In this document: positions 1-12,559 of the stretch, one piece after another
Layout of the letters: the number at the start of each line of letters is the position of its first letter
Position numbering within the stretch: position 1 is the first letter of the stretch
The notes under the pieces: model-generated
The model's input: only the letters and a program-made list of their open reading frames with translations
What the model was told of the DNA's origin: nothing
Database searches by the model: none
Made by a program: the position numbers and the translations under genes
Origin: Pigmentiphaga aceris
GTDB taxonomy: Bacteria; Pseudomonadota; Gammaproteobacteria; Burkholderiales; Burkholderiaceae_B
Length of the DNA: 64,000 nucleotides
Direction: 5' to 3'
Assembly (NCBI RefSeq): GCF_008119665.1
Contig: NZ_CP043046.1
Span: 62,001 to 126,000, forward strand

Positions 1-172
1 GGAAGTTCAGTGGATCAGCTGAAAAGACATTTCAGCTTGCGGTGTGAAGTTTTCGTGTTATAGTTTTGGGCTTGGCGGTGCAAAAACAAGTCGGCGGTTA
101 GCGAGCAAGGTTGGCGAAAGTTGATCTAGTTGGCGAAACAAGTTGATGAGTTAGAAACTTTGCAACGACGAG

Positions 173-202
173 TTGAAAGCGGTAACGAAAACAGTGTAGA
201 AT
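173..202 (+). promoter_or_regulatory. Probable rRNA operon sigma-70 promoter
   Basis: A TTGAAA -35 element (173-178) and a TAGAAT -10 element (197-202) are separated by 18 bp and followed by a G/C-rich stretch, as expected for a stringently controlled rRNA promoter. It lies about 370 bp before the mature 16S 5' end, a normal leader length. No other hexamer pair in 1-320 looks as good. Confidence 0.6.
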
Positions 203-318
203 GCACGACTCGCTGATCGCGACGCAGTAAATAGCGAAGCGGTTAGCAAGTAAGTAAGAATTAGCAAGAAACGGCAGCGATGCCGGGTGCGATCGAGTCG
301 ATGGCTTGATTGGCCGAA

Positions 319-330
319 CGCTCTTTAACA
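319..330 (+). promoter_or_regulatory. rrn leader boxA antitermination element
   Basis: The sequence CGCTCTTTAACA matches the bacterial rRNA boxA consensus (TGCTCTTTAACA) with one change. boxA recruits NusB/S10 to make the polymerase resistant to termination across the rRNA genes. The rest of 1-567 is non-coding leader; short open frames there are not believable genes. Confidence 0.8.
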
Positions 331-336
331 ACTAAA

Positions 337-359
337 CAGCCGATAAGTGTGGGCGCTTG
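337..359 (+). other. Pre-16S processing stem, 5' half
   Basis: Positions 337-359 are complementary to 2120-2142 downstream of the 16S gene, with two positions relying on G-U pairs. The two halves bracket the 16S gene and would form the long helix cut by RNase III during 16S maturation. Confidence 0.8.
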
Positions 360-567
360 AATGATGGCGCTGCCGGCAGATCGATCTTCGGATTGGTTTG
401 CTGGCTAGCGAACAGAAATTAAGTGCTCACTTGAGAAATAAAGAGTAAGACCAGAGACGCAAGTCTCGATCCCAATCTTCATTTCCTTTGAGCAAGCGAC
501 CTACTGGGAAGCTGTCGTAATCTTCGGATTGCTGCAGTCCCCTTAAGTAGGAAAAAAACTAGAGATT

Positions 568-2098
<1,531 letters not shown>

Positions 2099-2119
2099 CA
2101 GAGCGAAATGCGCCTGAAG

Positions 2120-2142
2120 CAAGCGTCCACGCTTATCGGCTG
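2120..2142 (+). other. Pre-16S processing stem, 3' half
   Basis: Complementary to 337-359; together they form the predicted RNase III helix enclosing the 16S precursor. Confidence 0.8.
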
Positions 2143-2168
2143 TTGCAGTAAATCAAGTTGAAGTCTGA

Positions 2169-2245
2169 GGGTCTGTAGCTCAGTTGGTTAGAGCACCGTC
2201 TTGATAAGGCGGGGGTCGTTGGTTCGAATCCAACCAGACCCACCA
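2169..2245 (+). tRNA. tRNA-Ile (GAT)
   Basis: A 77-nt cloverleaf in the 16S-23S spacer with the CCA end encoded. The acceptor stem GGGTCTG pairs with CAGACCC, the anticodon GAT is at 2203-2205, and the T-loop GGTTCGAATCC is intact. This is the usual spacer tRNA of proteobacterial rrn operons. Confidence 0.97.
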
Positions 2246-2299
2246 GTTCTTTAGACGAAATTTGATTGAAATACTGCGCGGCAATTACGCAAGACCCTG

Positions 2300-2375
2300 G
2301 GGGGTTTAGCTCAGCTGGGAGAGCACCTGCTTTGCAAGCAGGGGGTCGTCGGTTCGATCCCGTCAACCTCCACCA
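2300..2375 (+). tRNA. tRNA-Ala (TGC)
   Basis: A 76-nt cloverleaf with encoded CCA. The acceptor stem GGGGGTT pairs with AACCTCC, the anticodon TGC is at 2333-2335, and the T-arm is GGTTCGATCC. It follows tRNA-Ile in the rrn spacer and is processed from the same transcript. Confidence 0.97.
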
Positions 2376-2765
2376 GTCTTACTGATCTTCACGATCGCAG
2401 CATCATCGGATGTGTGATCGAAGTCTTGTGTACTTATCTGCATAGAGTTCAGGCTTGAACGATGACGGCAAATTATTTGCTGACTACGTTGAAGGCTGAA
2501 TTTTGTTCAGCGGCTGTTATGTTCTTTAACAATTTGGAAGAAGCACAACAATAAAGTGTGTTTCGTGAATCTCGACCCTCTAGGTTAACTCCTTGAGTGT
2601 GACAGATCTTGCGAACATAACGGGTTGTGATTGCATATATAAATCCGGCCGCGGTCGCGATGTCTAACCTACATCGTGATCACGCAAGCGGCCGGAGCAC
2701 AAACGCTGTAAGACCAAGGTTCTATAACCCCTGGCGCTGGAAGTCAGCCAGCCGCTACGGTTATA
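2376..2765 (+). other. 16S-23S spacer, distal part with second boxA and hairpin
   Basis: About 390 bp without a gene. It holds a second boxA-like element, TGTTCTTTAACA at 2519-2530, which would reload antitermination factors before 23S. It also holds a long stem-loop at 2644-2696 whose 9-bp base is TCCGGCCGC/GCGGCCGGA. The last bases, 2759-2773, pair perfectly with 5642-5656 and form the pre-23S processing helix. Confidence 0.7.
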
Positions 2766-5649
<2,884 letters not shown>

Positions 5650-5844
5650 TATAACCCTGGCGGTTGTAGCGTTCGTGTCTTTATATGGTCACAACCCGAA
5701 CACCTGCAAGACGCTCTGTATATAACGATATACACAGCCTCGAAACACACGTATAATTATGCTTCTCTCCAAATTGGGCAGGTTGCTCATAGTTGTCGGC
5801 TAATCGAAAGATCAAGCCGACACGAACAACCCGCCAACCAGTTA

Positions 5845-5960
5845 TGCCTGACGACCATAGCAAGGTGGAACCACTCCTTCCCATCCCGAACAGGACAGTG
5901 AAACGCCTTTGCGCCGATGATAGTGGACGGACGTCTGTGAAAGTAGGTCATTGTCAGGCT
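5845..5960 (+). rRNA. 5S ribosomal RNA
   Basis: About 116 nt, bounded by the terminal helix TGCCTGAC/GTCAGGC and containing the conserved CCATCCCGAACAGGACAGTGAAACG-like loop B/C region. It is the last gene of the operon; the terminator begins 10 bp downstream. Confidence 0.95.
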
Positions 5961-5970
5961 AGTTATACGC

Positions 5971-6005
5971 AAAACCCCATCTGTGAAAACAGGTGGGGTT
6001 TTGTC
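5971..6005 (+). terminator. rRNA operon terminator
   Basis: A 14-bp stem (AAAACCCCATCTGT with ACAGGTGGGGTTTT, one G-U pair) closed by a GAAA tetraloop and followed by a short T-rich tail. It lies directly after the 5S gene, so it is the intrinsic terminator of the rrn transcript. Confidence 0.9.
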
Positions 6006-6541
6006 ATTGGGCGACGGGAAAACAGATTACATGCAGAGCAACGCGGTACAGAAAACCGCGTCTCATCCTCCATCCTCTGCAAATCACGACCGCGCCGAGC
6101 CCGAAAATAGGCTGACATACCCCGTCGCATTGAATGTCCGTTGAACGTCTCATGCATCAAGCCCCTCATCGGAGGGGCTTTGTTGCGTCTGAGCGGGATG
6201 AAACCACCCTGAATACTCAAAAACAGGGGGGTGTGAGATTGGCATCTCAACGGCTGCGACAGAAAAGTTGGCGTCGGAGCTGGTTAAAACACGCTATGAG
6301 TTGTTCTAGGCCGCTGCGCTGAAAGCTCTTGTGAGGTCTCGTGGATAGAGGGCCTACACGCGTCACACCCCTCAAAAAACCAGCAGGTGGTCCTGAACCC
6401 AGTCTCAAAAGAGCAAAGTGCCAGGCTTCGTATTCAGTTCGTCCTGGAACAGCCGTTATGCATAAGGTCTGAAGCAACACATCGAGCACCGGCTCGATCC
6501 TCGTGTGTGCTGTCAGTCTTTTTTGAGCATTAGGATTCAGC
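6006..6541. other. Intergenic region with a second terminator-like hairpin
   Basis: No convincing gene in 536 bp. A perfect 9-bp stem (AAGCCCCTC/GAGGGGCTT, loop ATCG) at 6159-6180 followed by TTGTTG looks like a second intrinsic terminator. It is either a tandem backup for rrn or the end of a short unrecognised transcript in 6006-6158. The region from about 6200 to 6541 must contain the promoter of the chemoreceptor gene, but I could not pick a clear sigma-70 or sigma-28 site. Confidence 0.5.
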
Positions 6542-8182
6542 ATGACATTCATTCGTGACGCCGGGCTATCAACCAAGCTCATCGCGTCATTCGCGTTATG
6601 CGCATTGATTACGCTGGGCGTCGGATTGCTGGGGAGCCGCGGCATTGCCGATTTGTCCTCCAGTCTGAAGTTGGTCTTTTCGAACAACCTTGTTTCTGTC
6701 GCCAAGACAGCAGAAGCCAAGAACAAGGCGGTTGAACAAAATCGCGATCTTTACCGCCTGGTGGGCTCGACGATGGCGAACGCACCCCAGGCGGTGCGTG
6801 ATGAGATCTTGAAGTCCATCAAGACGAATCGTGCGGATAGCGAAAAGGCGTTCGCTATCTATCGCGCTACCCCGCTGGCTGATGATGAACGCGCTGCGGG
6901 CGACAAGATGGAGAAAGACTGGCCCGCCTATCAGGCGCTGGTCGACCGCATGCTTGCGACCTTGGCCTCGGGTGATGTCGATACGACGCGCACCTTGCTG
7001 AATGGTGAGGTGCAGGCGGCGTACAAGACGATTATCGACGAGCTTACTTTGATGGTCGAGTCGAACAATCGTCAGATCGGTGAAGGTGCAGAAGACGCCG
7101 AACAACAGGAGCGTGTCGCCAAGATCTATCTGTATGTGGGCGTGCTGTTGGCTTTCATTGCCGCGATTGTGTTGGGCTTGATCATCAGCCGGATGATCAG
7201 CCGTCCGATCGCCACTGCAGTGGCCAGCGCGAAACGCGTGGCTGCGGGTGACCTGACTCAGCAGATTGTCAGCCATAGCCGGGATGAAACAGGTCAGCTG
7301 TTGACGGCGCTGTCTGATATGCAAAATGGTTTGAAGGCAACCATTCAGCAGATAGCCAGTGCGGCCGATCAGTTGGCCTCTGCTGCGGAAGAACTGAATG
7401 CGGTTACCGAGGAAAGTGGTCGTGGTCTGGCAAGACAAAATGCCGAGATTCAGCAGGCGGCGACCGCCGTGACGCAGATGACGGCGGCAGTCGAAGAGGT
7501 TGCACGCAATGCGGCCTCGACCTCTGAAGCATCGAGTCTGGCCAGCACCGAGGCGCAGCGTGGACGGGATCAGACACGCGAGGCCGCGGTGGCAATCAAC
7601 AACGTAAGCGCTGGTATTTCTTCATCGACCTTGCAGGTGGAAGAGTTGGCGTCGCAGGTTCGAGATATCGGCAAAGTGCTTGATGTCATTCGCGGTATCG
7701 CTGACCAGACCAATCTGCTGGCGTTGAATGCCGCCATCGAAGCCGCACGTGCCGGTGAGCAAGGGCGTGGATTTGCTGTGGTGGCGGACGAAGTGCGGGC
7801 GTTGGCTGCTCGCACGCAAACCTCGACGGGCGAGATCGAAGGCATGATCGGCACGGTGCAACGCAGTGCTGACCAGGCCGTGCTGGCGATGGGCACGAGC
7901 CGTGATCTGGCCGCCAATACGCAGTCTTTGGCGCAGGCTGCGGGCCAGGCGCTGGACCGCATTGCTGAAGGCATTTCGCAGATCAATGATCGCAATATGG
8001 TGGTGGCGACGGCGTCTGAAGAGCAGGCCAATGTTGCTCGGGAAGTGGATCGCAATCTGACGAATATCCAGGATCTGTCGACGCAGACGGCAGCGGGTTC
8101 GAGCCAGACCAGCGCGTCCAGCCAGGAACTGTCGCTGCTGGCGATTTCGTTCAATGACCTGGTGGGCAAGTTCAAGCTGTAA
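6542..8182 (+). CDS. Methyl-accepting chemotaxis protein (4HB-type sensor)
   Basis: A 546-residue transmembrane chemoreceptor that would signal ligand binding to CheA/CheW. A first membrane helix spans about residues 12-32. A periplasmic all-helical domain of roughly 160 residues follows (four-helix-bundle, 4HB_MCP type). The second helix is at about 196-215, then HAMP (about 215-263) and the methyl-accepting coiled coil. The signalling tip, with [20 protein letters not shown] and [12 protein letters not shown], is canonical (about 388-420). The protein ends in VGKFKL, without the NWETF-type CheR/CheB tether. The ATG is preceded by an AGGA ribosome site 7 bp upstream. It stands alone, away from other chemotaxis genes, so its ligand cannot be inferred. 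Confidence 0.93.
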   Translation: MTFIRDAGLSTKLIASFALCALITLGVGLLGSRGIADLSSSLKLVFSNNLVSVAKTAEAKNKAVEQNRDLYRLVGSTMANAPQAVRDEILKSIKTNRADSEKAFAIYRATPLADDERAAGDKMEKDWPAYQALVDRMLATLASGDVDTTRTLLNGEVQAAYKTIIDELTLMVESNNRQIGEGAEDAEQQERVAKIYLYVGVLLAFIAAIVLGLIISRMISRPIATAVASAKRVAAGDLTQQIVSHSRDETGQLLTALSDMQNGLKATIQQIASAADQLASAAEELNAVTEESGRGLARQNAEIQQAATAVTQMTAAVEEVARNAASTSEASSLASTEAQRGRDQTREAAVAINNVSAGISSSTLQVEELASQVRDIGKVLDVIRGIADQTNLLALNAAIEAARAGEQGRGFAVVADEVRALAARTQTSTGEIEGMIGTVQRSADQAVLAMGTSRDLAANTQSLAQAAGQALDRIAEGISQINDRNMVVATASEEQANVAREVDRNLTNIQDLSTQTAAGSSQTSASSQELSLLAISFNDLVGKFKL

Positions 8183-8287
8183 CCCGAGCGGTGACGGGTA
8201 GTGATCGCTGCTGACGCGATTGAGGAAAAATCGATCTCAGGCCAAAGACGACGAGTCCAGGCTTGAGATTGATCCTCTTCAGCCTGG

Positions 8288-8363
8288 CTTGTCGATCTTT
8301 CCTGCTTGTCCCTAAAGGACTTGTGCCTACCGACTTGTCTCTAACTGACTTGTCCGAGCCCTG
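8288..8363. repeat. Imperfect ~15-bp tandem repeat
   Basis: Five copies of CTTGTC (one is CTTGTG) start at 8288, 8305, 8320, 8334 and 8349, at spacings of 17, 15, 14 and 15 bp. The array lies in the 275-bp gap between the chemoreceptor and the LysR gene. No gene is convincing here. Function is unknown. Confidence 0.6.
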
Positions 8364-8457
8364 CTGCGCACTGCCCCGCCTACGCTCTATCAGGGCCGTG
8401 CCACACCCACAATCAACACCAATGTGATGCCCCCGCTTCACTGAGGCAAGGCAACAC

Positions 8458-9363
8458 TCATTCCGTCGCAGCAGTCAGCGCAATGCTGTGCCCCACCAGG
8501 TGCTCCACCAAGCGGCGGATCGGTAGCGACAGGGGTTCCTTGCGGGTGCACACGAACATGTCTCGTTGTGCCCAGGGTTCGTCCAGGATCAAGGTTCGCA
8601 GTCCCAGCCCCTGCTGGTAAGTCACGCCCGACAGCTCGGGCAAGATACCCACGCCCAGTCCTGCTGCCACCATGCGGCAGACGGCATGAAAGCTCTGGGC
8701 CTGCATACGCGATCGCAAGGGGCGGCCGGCTTCGGCTGCGGCCTCTTCGATGGCGCGCGAGACGGCTGTGCCTTTGTCCAGGCTGACCAGGTCGTGGGCC
8801 AGAACCTGACTGAATCGAACGCGGTCTCCGCGCAGCGGATGGTCGGGCGGGACGACGACGATCAAGCGATCACCGTGATATGGATAAAGCGTGACGCCGT
8901 CTGTCGGGACGCCGGCCATGATGACGCCCACATCGGCAATGCCGCTGCGCACGGCTTGCACGATTTTTCGGCTGCGCCATTCGCGGACCTCCAGACGGAT
9001 GTCGGGGAAGGTGCTGGTGAATGTCGCCAGGGCATCGGGCAGGCCCCGGCCCAGCGCAGAGCTGTTGGCAAAGCACTTCACCTGGGCACTCACGCCATCG
9101 ACGTAGGTGCTCATGTCGGTGTTCATCGCATCGACATCGGCCAGCAGCTTGCGCACATGGGCCAGCAGGGTCGCACCGGCTGCGGTAGGTTCCACGCCGC
9201 TGGAGGTGCGAACCAGCAGCGATACGCCGTACATGTCTTCCAGCAAGGCAATGCGCCGACTGGCGGCCGACAGCGCAATGTGGGTCTGCTCGGCGGCTTT
9301 GGACAGACTGCCGCTTTCCACCGCGCGCTGAAACAGCAGCAGCGAGTTCAGATTGGGCAGCAT
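8458..9363 (-). CDS. LysR-family transcriptional regulator, divergent from tartrate dehydrogenase
   Basis: A 301-residue LysR-type regulator. The N-terminal winged helix-turn-helix (about residues 3-60, with SLSKAAEQTHIALSAASRRI as recognition region) is followed by a periplasmic-binding-protein-like effector domain (about 90-295). It is transcribed away from the tartrate dehydrogenase gene, and the shared 181-bp region carries a CCTT-N11-AAGG LysR box. By the usual LysR logic it probably activates that gene in response to tartrate, malate or a related acid; this is inference. Length is normal for the family. Confidence 0.9.
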   Translation of the reverse strand: MLPNLNSLLLFQRAVESGSLSKAAEQTHIALSAASRRIALLEDMYGVSLLVRTSSGVEPTAAGATLLAHVRKLLADVDAMNTDMSTYVDGVSAQVKCFANSSALGRGLPDALATFTSTFPDIRLEVREWRSRKIVQAVRSGIADVGVIMAGVPTDGVTLYPYHGDRLIVVVPPDHPLRGDRVRFSQVLAHDLVSLDKGTAVSRAIEEAAAEAGRPLRSRMQAQSFHAVCRMVAAGLGVGILPELSGVTYQQGLGLRTLILDEPWAQRDMFVCTRKEPLSLPIRRLVEHLVGHSIALTAATE

Positions 9364-9442
9364 GCAGGCGAGGCCCCGGATGTCAGCGGCGCAAGGCCGC
9401 AGGGATTGGTCATGCTGAATTATCCCCCTACGGGAAAACCAT

Positions 9443-9461
9443 CCTTATCGAAATTGGAAGG
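9443..9461. promoter_or_regulatory. Candidate LysR operator (T-N11-A)
   Basis: CCTT (9443-9446), an 11-bp spacer and AAGG (9458-9461) form an interrupted palindrome that fits the LysR consensus T-N11-A. It sits between two divergent starts (9363 and 9545), where a LysR recognition site is expected. Confidence 0.5.
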
Positions 9462-9544
9462 GTTACTTCAAAAAGCGGTAATTGTCGGGGGCCTACCCCT
9501 TGCCTACAGTAAACGCCAACATCGACTCCAATGGTGAAACGTTC

Positions 9545-10651
9545 ATGACCCGTAAACACAGCATCGCAGTCATTCCCGGCGACGGCATCGGCAAGGAAGT
9601 GATGCCGGAAGGCATCCGTGTGCTGGACGAAGTGGGTCGCCGTTTTGGCATTGCATTCGACTACCAGCACTTCAACGACTGGTGCACGGACTACTACGTG
9701 AAGCACGGCACCATGATGCCCGACGACTGGGCAGACCAGCTTGGTCGCCACGAGGCGATCTTCTTTGGTGCCGTCGGCGCGCCGGACGTGGTGCCGGATC
9801 ACACCGCAGTGTGGGGCTCGGTCATCAAGATTCGTCGCGACTTCGATCAGTACGTGAACCTGCGTCCGGTTCGCCTGATGCCGGGCGTACCCAGCCCCTT
9901 GGCCAATCGTGCGCCGGGCGAGATCGATTTCCTAGTGGTGCGCGAGAATACCGAGGGGGAATATTCCTCGCTGGGTGGCCGCATGTTCGAAGGCACCGAC
10001 CGTGAATTCGCGGTACAGGAATCGGTTTTCACGCGCACGGGCGTGGACCGCATTCTGGAATTCTCGTATCAGCTGGCCCAGCGCCGGCCGCGCAAGAATC
10101 TGGTGGCCGCCACCAAGTCCAACGGCATCTCGATCACCATGCCGTACTGGGATGAGCGCCTGCAGGAAGCCGCCGCGCGGTATCCGGACGTGGCCACCCG
10201 CAAGTACCACATCGACATTCTGTGCGCGCACTTCGTGCAGCATCCGGACTGGTTCGATGTGGTGGTGGCGTCCAATCTGTTTGGTGACATCTTGTCTGAC
10301 CTGGGCCCGGCATGCACGGGCACCATCGGCATTGCGCCCTCGGCAAACCTGAACCCGGAAGGCCGTTTCCCGTCTTTGTTCGAACCGGTGCACGGTTCTG
10401 CCCCGGACATCGCAGGCAAGGGCATTGCCAATCCGATCGGCCAGATCTGGTCGGCCAAGCTGATGCTGGAGCATCTGGGCAAGGACGATCCGGTTTATCT
10501 GGAAGCAGCCGGCGCTATCATGGAAGCAATTGAAACCGTGTTGGAGCACGGCCCGCGCACCCCCGACATGGGCGGCACTGCGCGTACCGTGGATGTGGGC
10601 AAGGCGATCGCGGAATGCATCGCCACCCGCACCGTGCGCGCAGCGGCCTGA
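9545..10651 (+). CDS. ttuC: Tartrate dehydrogenase/decarboxylase (D-malate/isopropylmalate dehydrogenase family)
   Basis: A 368-residue NAD-dependent beta-decarboxylating dehydrogenase. Family marks are the N-terminal IPGDGIGKEV, the Mn/substrate motif VASNLFGDILSDLG and the GSAPDIAGKGIANP cofactor loop. Loops such as TIGIAPSANLNPEGRFPS are typical of the tartrate dehydrogenase branch rather than LeuB. The likely reactions are tartrate oxidation to oxaloglycolate and decarboxylation of D-malate or tartrate. The ATG at 9545 is chosen because the family N-terminus (RKHSIAVIPGDG) begins there; a frame open from 9482 adds residues without homology. It is divergent from a LysR gene. The exact substrate (tartrate, D-malate, isopropylmalate-like) cannot be settled from sequence. 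Confidence 0.85.
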   Translation: MTRKHSIAVIPGDGIGKEVMPEGIRVLDEVGRRFGIAFDYQHFNDWCTDYYVKHGTMMPDDWADQLGRHEAIFFGAVGAPDVVPDHTAVWGSVIKIRRDFDQYVNLRPVRLMPGVPSPLANRAPGEIDFLVVRENTEGEYSSLGGRMFEGTDREFAVQESVFTRTGVDRILEFSYQLAQRRPRKNLVAATKSNGISITMPYWDERLQEAAARYPDVATRKYHIDILCAHFVQHPDWFDVVVASNLFGDILSDLGPACTGTIGIAPSANLNPEGRFPSLFEPVHGSAPDIAGKGIANPIGQIWSAKLMLEHLGKDDPVYLEAAGAIMEAIETVLEHGPRTPDMGGTARTVDVGKAIAECIATRTVRAAA

Positions 10652-10870
10652 TTTCCTGCTTCCTCCGTTTTCCCCATTCGGCCTGAGCACCCACGACGGC
10701 TGTTCAGGACGCGGGCAGCGGTGTGGAAACTCAGAAAGTGCCATATTGCGGCACGTCCTCCGCTGCGCTGCCCGACGCAAGATATCGGCACACACTACAA
10801 GCAGGTCGACCAAGCGCCAGGAAGGCGCTGATCGGGCGATCTGTGCATCACACATCACAACGAGGCGCTC

Positions 10871-12322
10871 GTGAATACTGCCAAGCACTACATCGCCAAT
10901 GCCTGGGTTGAACCCGCGCAGGGCGGCACCATTCCTGTCTACGAACCGGCCAATGGCGCGGTGTATACCCACTTGGCACGTGGGACGGCAGAAGACATCG
11001 ATCGCGCGGTACAGGCTGCGCGCGCGGCCCTGGGTGATTACTTCGACGGCCCGTGGGGCGGTTTGTCTGCGATGGAGCGTGGTCGCCTGCTGACCAAGCT
11101 GTCCGATGCGGTGCTGGCCAACCACGAGGAACTGGCGCAACTGGAGTCGCGCGATACCGGCAAGGTGATGAGCACTGCCCGCGCCGATACGACTGCGCTG
11201 GCGCGCTATTTCGAGTACTACGCCGGTGCCTGCGACAAGCTGCACGGCGAGACATTGCCCTACCAGGCTGGCTACACCGTGCTGACCGTGCGCGAGCCGC
11301 ATGGCGTCACGGGCCACATCATTCCCTGGAACTACCCGATGCAGATCTTCGGGCGCAGCGTGGGGGCGGCACTGGCAGCGGGCAATGCATGCGTGGTCAA
11401 GCCGGCCGAGGATGCTTGCCTGTCCTTGCTGCGCGTGGCCGAACTGGCCGCCGAAGTCGGCTTCCCGGCGGGCGCGATCAATATCGTGACGGGGCTGGGC
11501 CATGAAGCGGGTTCGGCCTTGTCGGCACACCCAGGCATCGATCACATTTCGTTCACGGGTTCACCCGTGACCGGCAGCCGCGTGGCCGAGGCCGCCGCAC
11601 GTCGCCATTGCCCGGTGACGCTGGAGCTGGGCGGCAAGTCGCCGCAGATCGTGTTTGCCGATGCCGACCTGGACGCCGTCGTGCCGGTGGTGGTCAACGC
11701 GATCATCCAGAACAGCGGGCAGACCTGCTCGGCAGGCAGCCGCCTGCTGGTCGAGCGCAGCGTCTATGAACCCTTGCTGGCGCGCTTGGTAACGGCGTTC
11801 AACGCGCTGCAAGTGGGCCCGCCGGCGAGCGATTCGCAACTTGGCCCGCTGGTGAACAAGGCACAGCAGGATCGTGTGCGGGTGATTCTTGATCAGGCGC
11901 GCGAAGAGGGCGTGACGATCGCTGCACAAGGGGCGACGCACCCGGATGCCGTGGCTGACGGTTATTACCAGGCCCCGATTCTGTTCCGCGACGTGGCCCC
12001 GACGCACCGTCTGGCGCGTGAGGAAGTCTTTGGTCCGGTGCTGGTGGCGATGCCTTTCGAGGACGAAGCAGAAGCGCTTCGCCTGGCCAACGGGACGGAC
12101 TTCGGTCTGGTGGCAGGCGTCTGGACCAATGACGGTGCGCGCCAGATGCGCCTTGCGCGCAAGCTGCGTTGCGGCCAGGTGTTCGTGAACAACTATGGCG
12201 CAGGCGGTGGGGTGGAGCTGCCCTTCGGTGGTGTGAAGTCCAGCGGTTACGGCCGTGAGAAGGGCTTCGAAGCGCTGCTGGGCTTTACTTCACTGAAGAC
12301 GATTGCGCTCAAGCACGGCTGA
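10871..12322 (+). CDS. NAD(P)-dependent aldehyde dehydrogenase
   Basis: A 483-residue ALDH-superfamily enzyme that oxidises an aldehyde to an acid. Visible motifs are the NAD-binding GHIIPWNYP, the base Glu in VTLELGGKSP, the catalytic Cys in NSGQTCSAGSR, and the C-terminal EEVFGPVL and LPFGGVKSSGYGREKG. The start is GTG at 10871 with GAGG just upstream. A GTGCC-N7-GGCAC repeat at 10738-10754 may be a control site. A terminator follows at 12435-12470. With the downstream kinase and PLP phospho-lyase it could oxidise the semialdehyde that the lyase produces; this is inferred from context, and the substrate is unknown. It resembles the betaine/gamma-aminobutyraldehyde dehydrogenase branch. Confidence 0.9.
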   Translation: MNTAKHYIANAWVEPAQGGTIPVYEPANGAVYTHLARGTAEDIDRAVQAARAALGDYFDGPWGGLSAMERGRLLTKLSDAVLANHEELAQLESRDTGKVMSTARADTTALARYFEYYAGACDKLHGETLPYQAGYTVLTVREPHGVTGHIIPWNYPMQIFGRSVGAALAAGNACVVKPAEDACLSLLRVAELAAEVGFPAGAINIVTGLGHEAGSALSAHPGIDHISFTGSPVTGSRVAEAAARRHCPVTLELGGKSPQIVFADADLDAVVPVVVNAIIQNSGQTCSAGSRLLVERSVYEPLLARLVTAFNALQVGPPASDSQLGPLVNKAQQDRVRVILDQAREEGVTIAAQGATHPDAVADGYYQAPILFRDVAPTHRLAREEVFGPVLVAMPFEDEAEALRLANGTDFGLVAGVWTNDGARQMRLARKLRCGQVFVNNYGAGGGVELPFGGVKSSGYGREKGFEALLGFTSLKTIALKHG

Positions 12323-12434
12323 GCTGGATAGCCAAAATAGCCCCTGGGTAGTGTCACGAGGTGGGACGACCCAGATCTCCGATGTCATGTACAGACAGTG
12401 ACTTGGCGGGTGGCGTAGCAGAGCGCGCAGATCG

Positions 12435-12470
12435 AAAAGGCTTCCCTGGTGTCCGGCGAAGCCTTTTTGT
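12435..12470 (+). terminator. Terminator after the aldehyde dehydrogenase
   Basis: Stem AAAAGGCTTC/GAAGCCTTTT with a 13-nt loop, running into a T tract. It separates the aldehyde dehydrogenase from the kinase. It also makes the upstream in-frame start at 12449 implausible for the kinase, because that codon lies inside the hairpin. Confidence 0.75.
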
Positions 12471-12482
12471 TTGATGCAAATA

Positions 12483-12494
12483 ATTGTCGACAAT
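12483..12494. promoter_or_regulatory. Palindromic operator, probable GntR/FCD site 1
   Basis: The perfect 12-bp palindrome ATTGTCGACAAT lies just before the phosphotransferase gene. Its core TTGTCGACAA recurs at 15420-15429 before the transporter operon. The form (TNGT...ACNA) is what FCD-type GntR repressors recognise, and such a regulator is encoded at 24339-25079. Confidence 0.55.
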
Positions 12495-12559
12495 CGTCCA
12501 TTGTGCTGCGATTATTTCGTCGATCAAGGGCAGCCGGCAGCGCTTTGCTGACGGTGCCT

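Noticed and set aside
2133..2366. Minus-strand frame across the two spacer tRNAs with an LVGFEPTTPALSRR-like protein
   Set aside because: This is the well-known spurious translation of antisense tRNA sequence; the region is tRNA-Ile and tRNA-Ala.
8566..9537. 323-codon plus-strand frame opposite the first LysR gene
   Set aside because: Antisense shadow with Gln/His/Gly bias; the LysR protein is complete and typical.
12449..12559. Upstream in-frame start for the phosphotransferase
   Set aside because: It falls within the terminator hairpin and upstream of the operator; the extra residues do not resemble the family.
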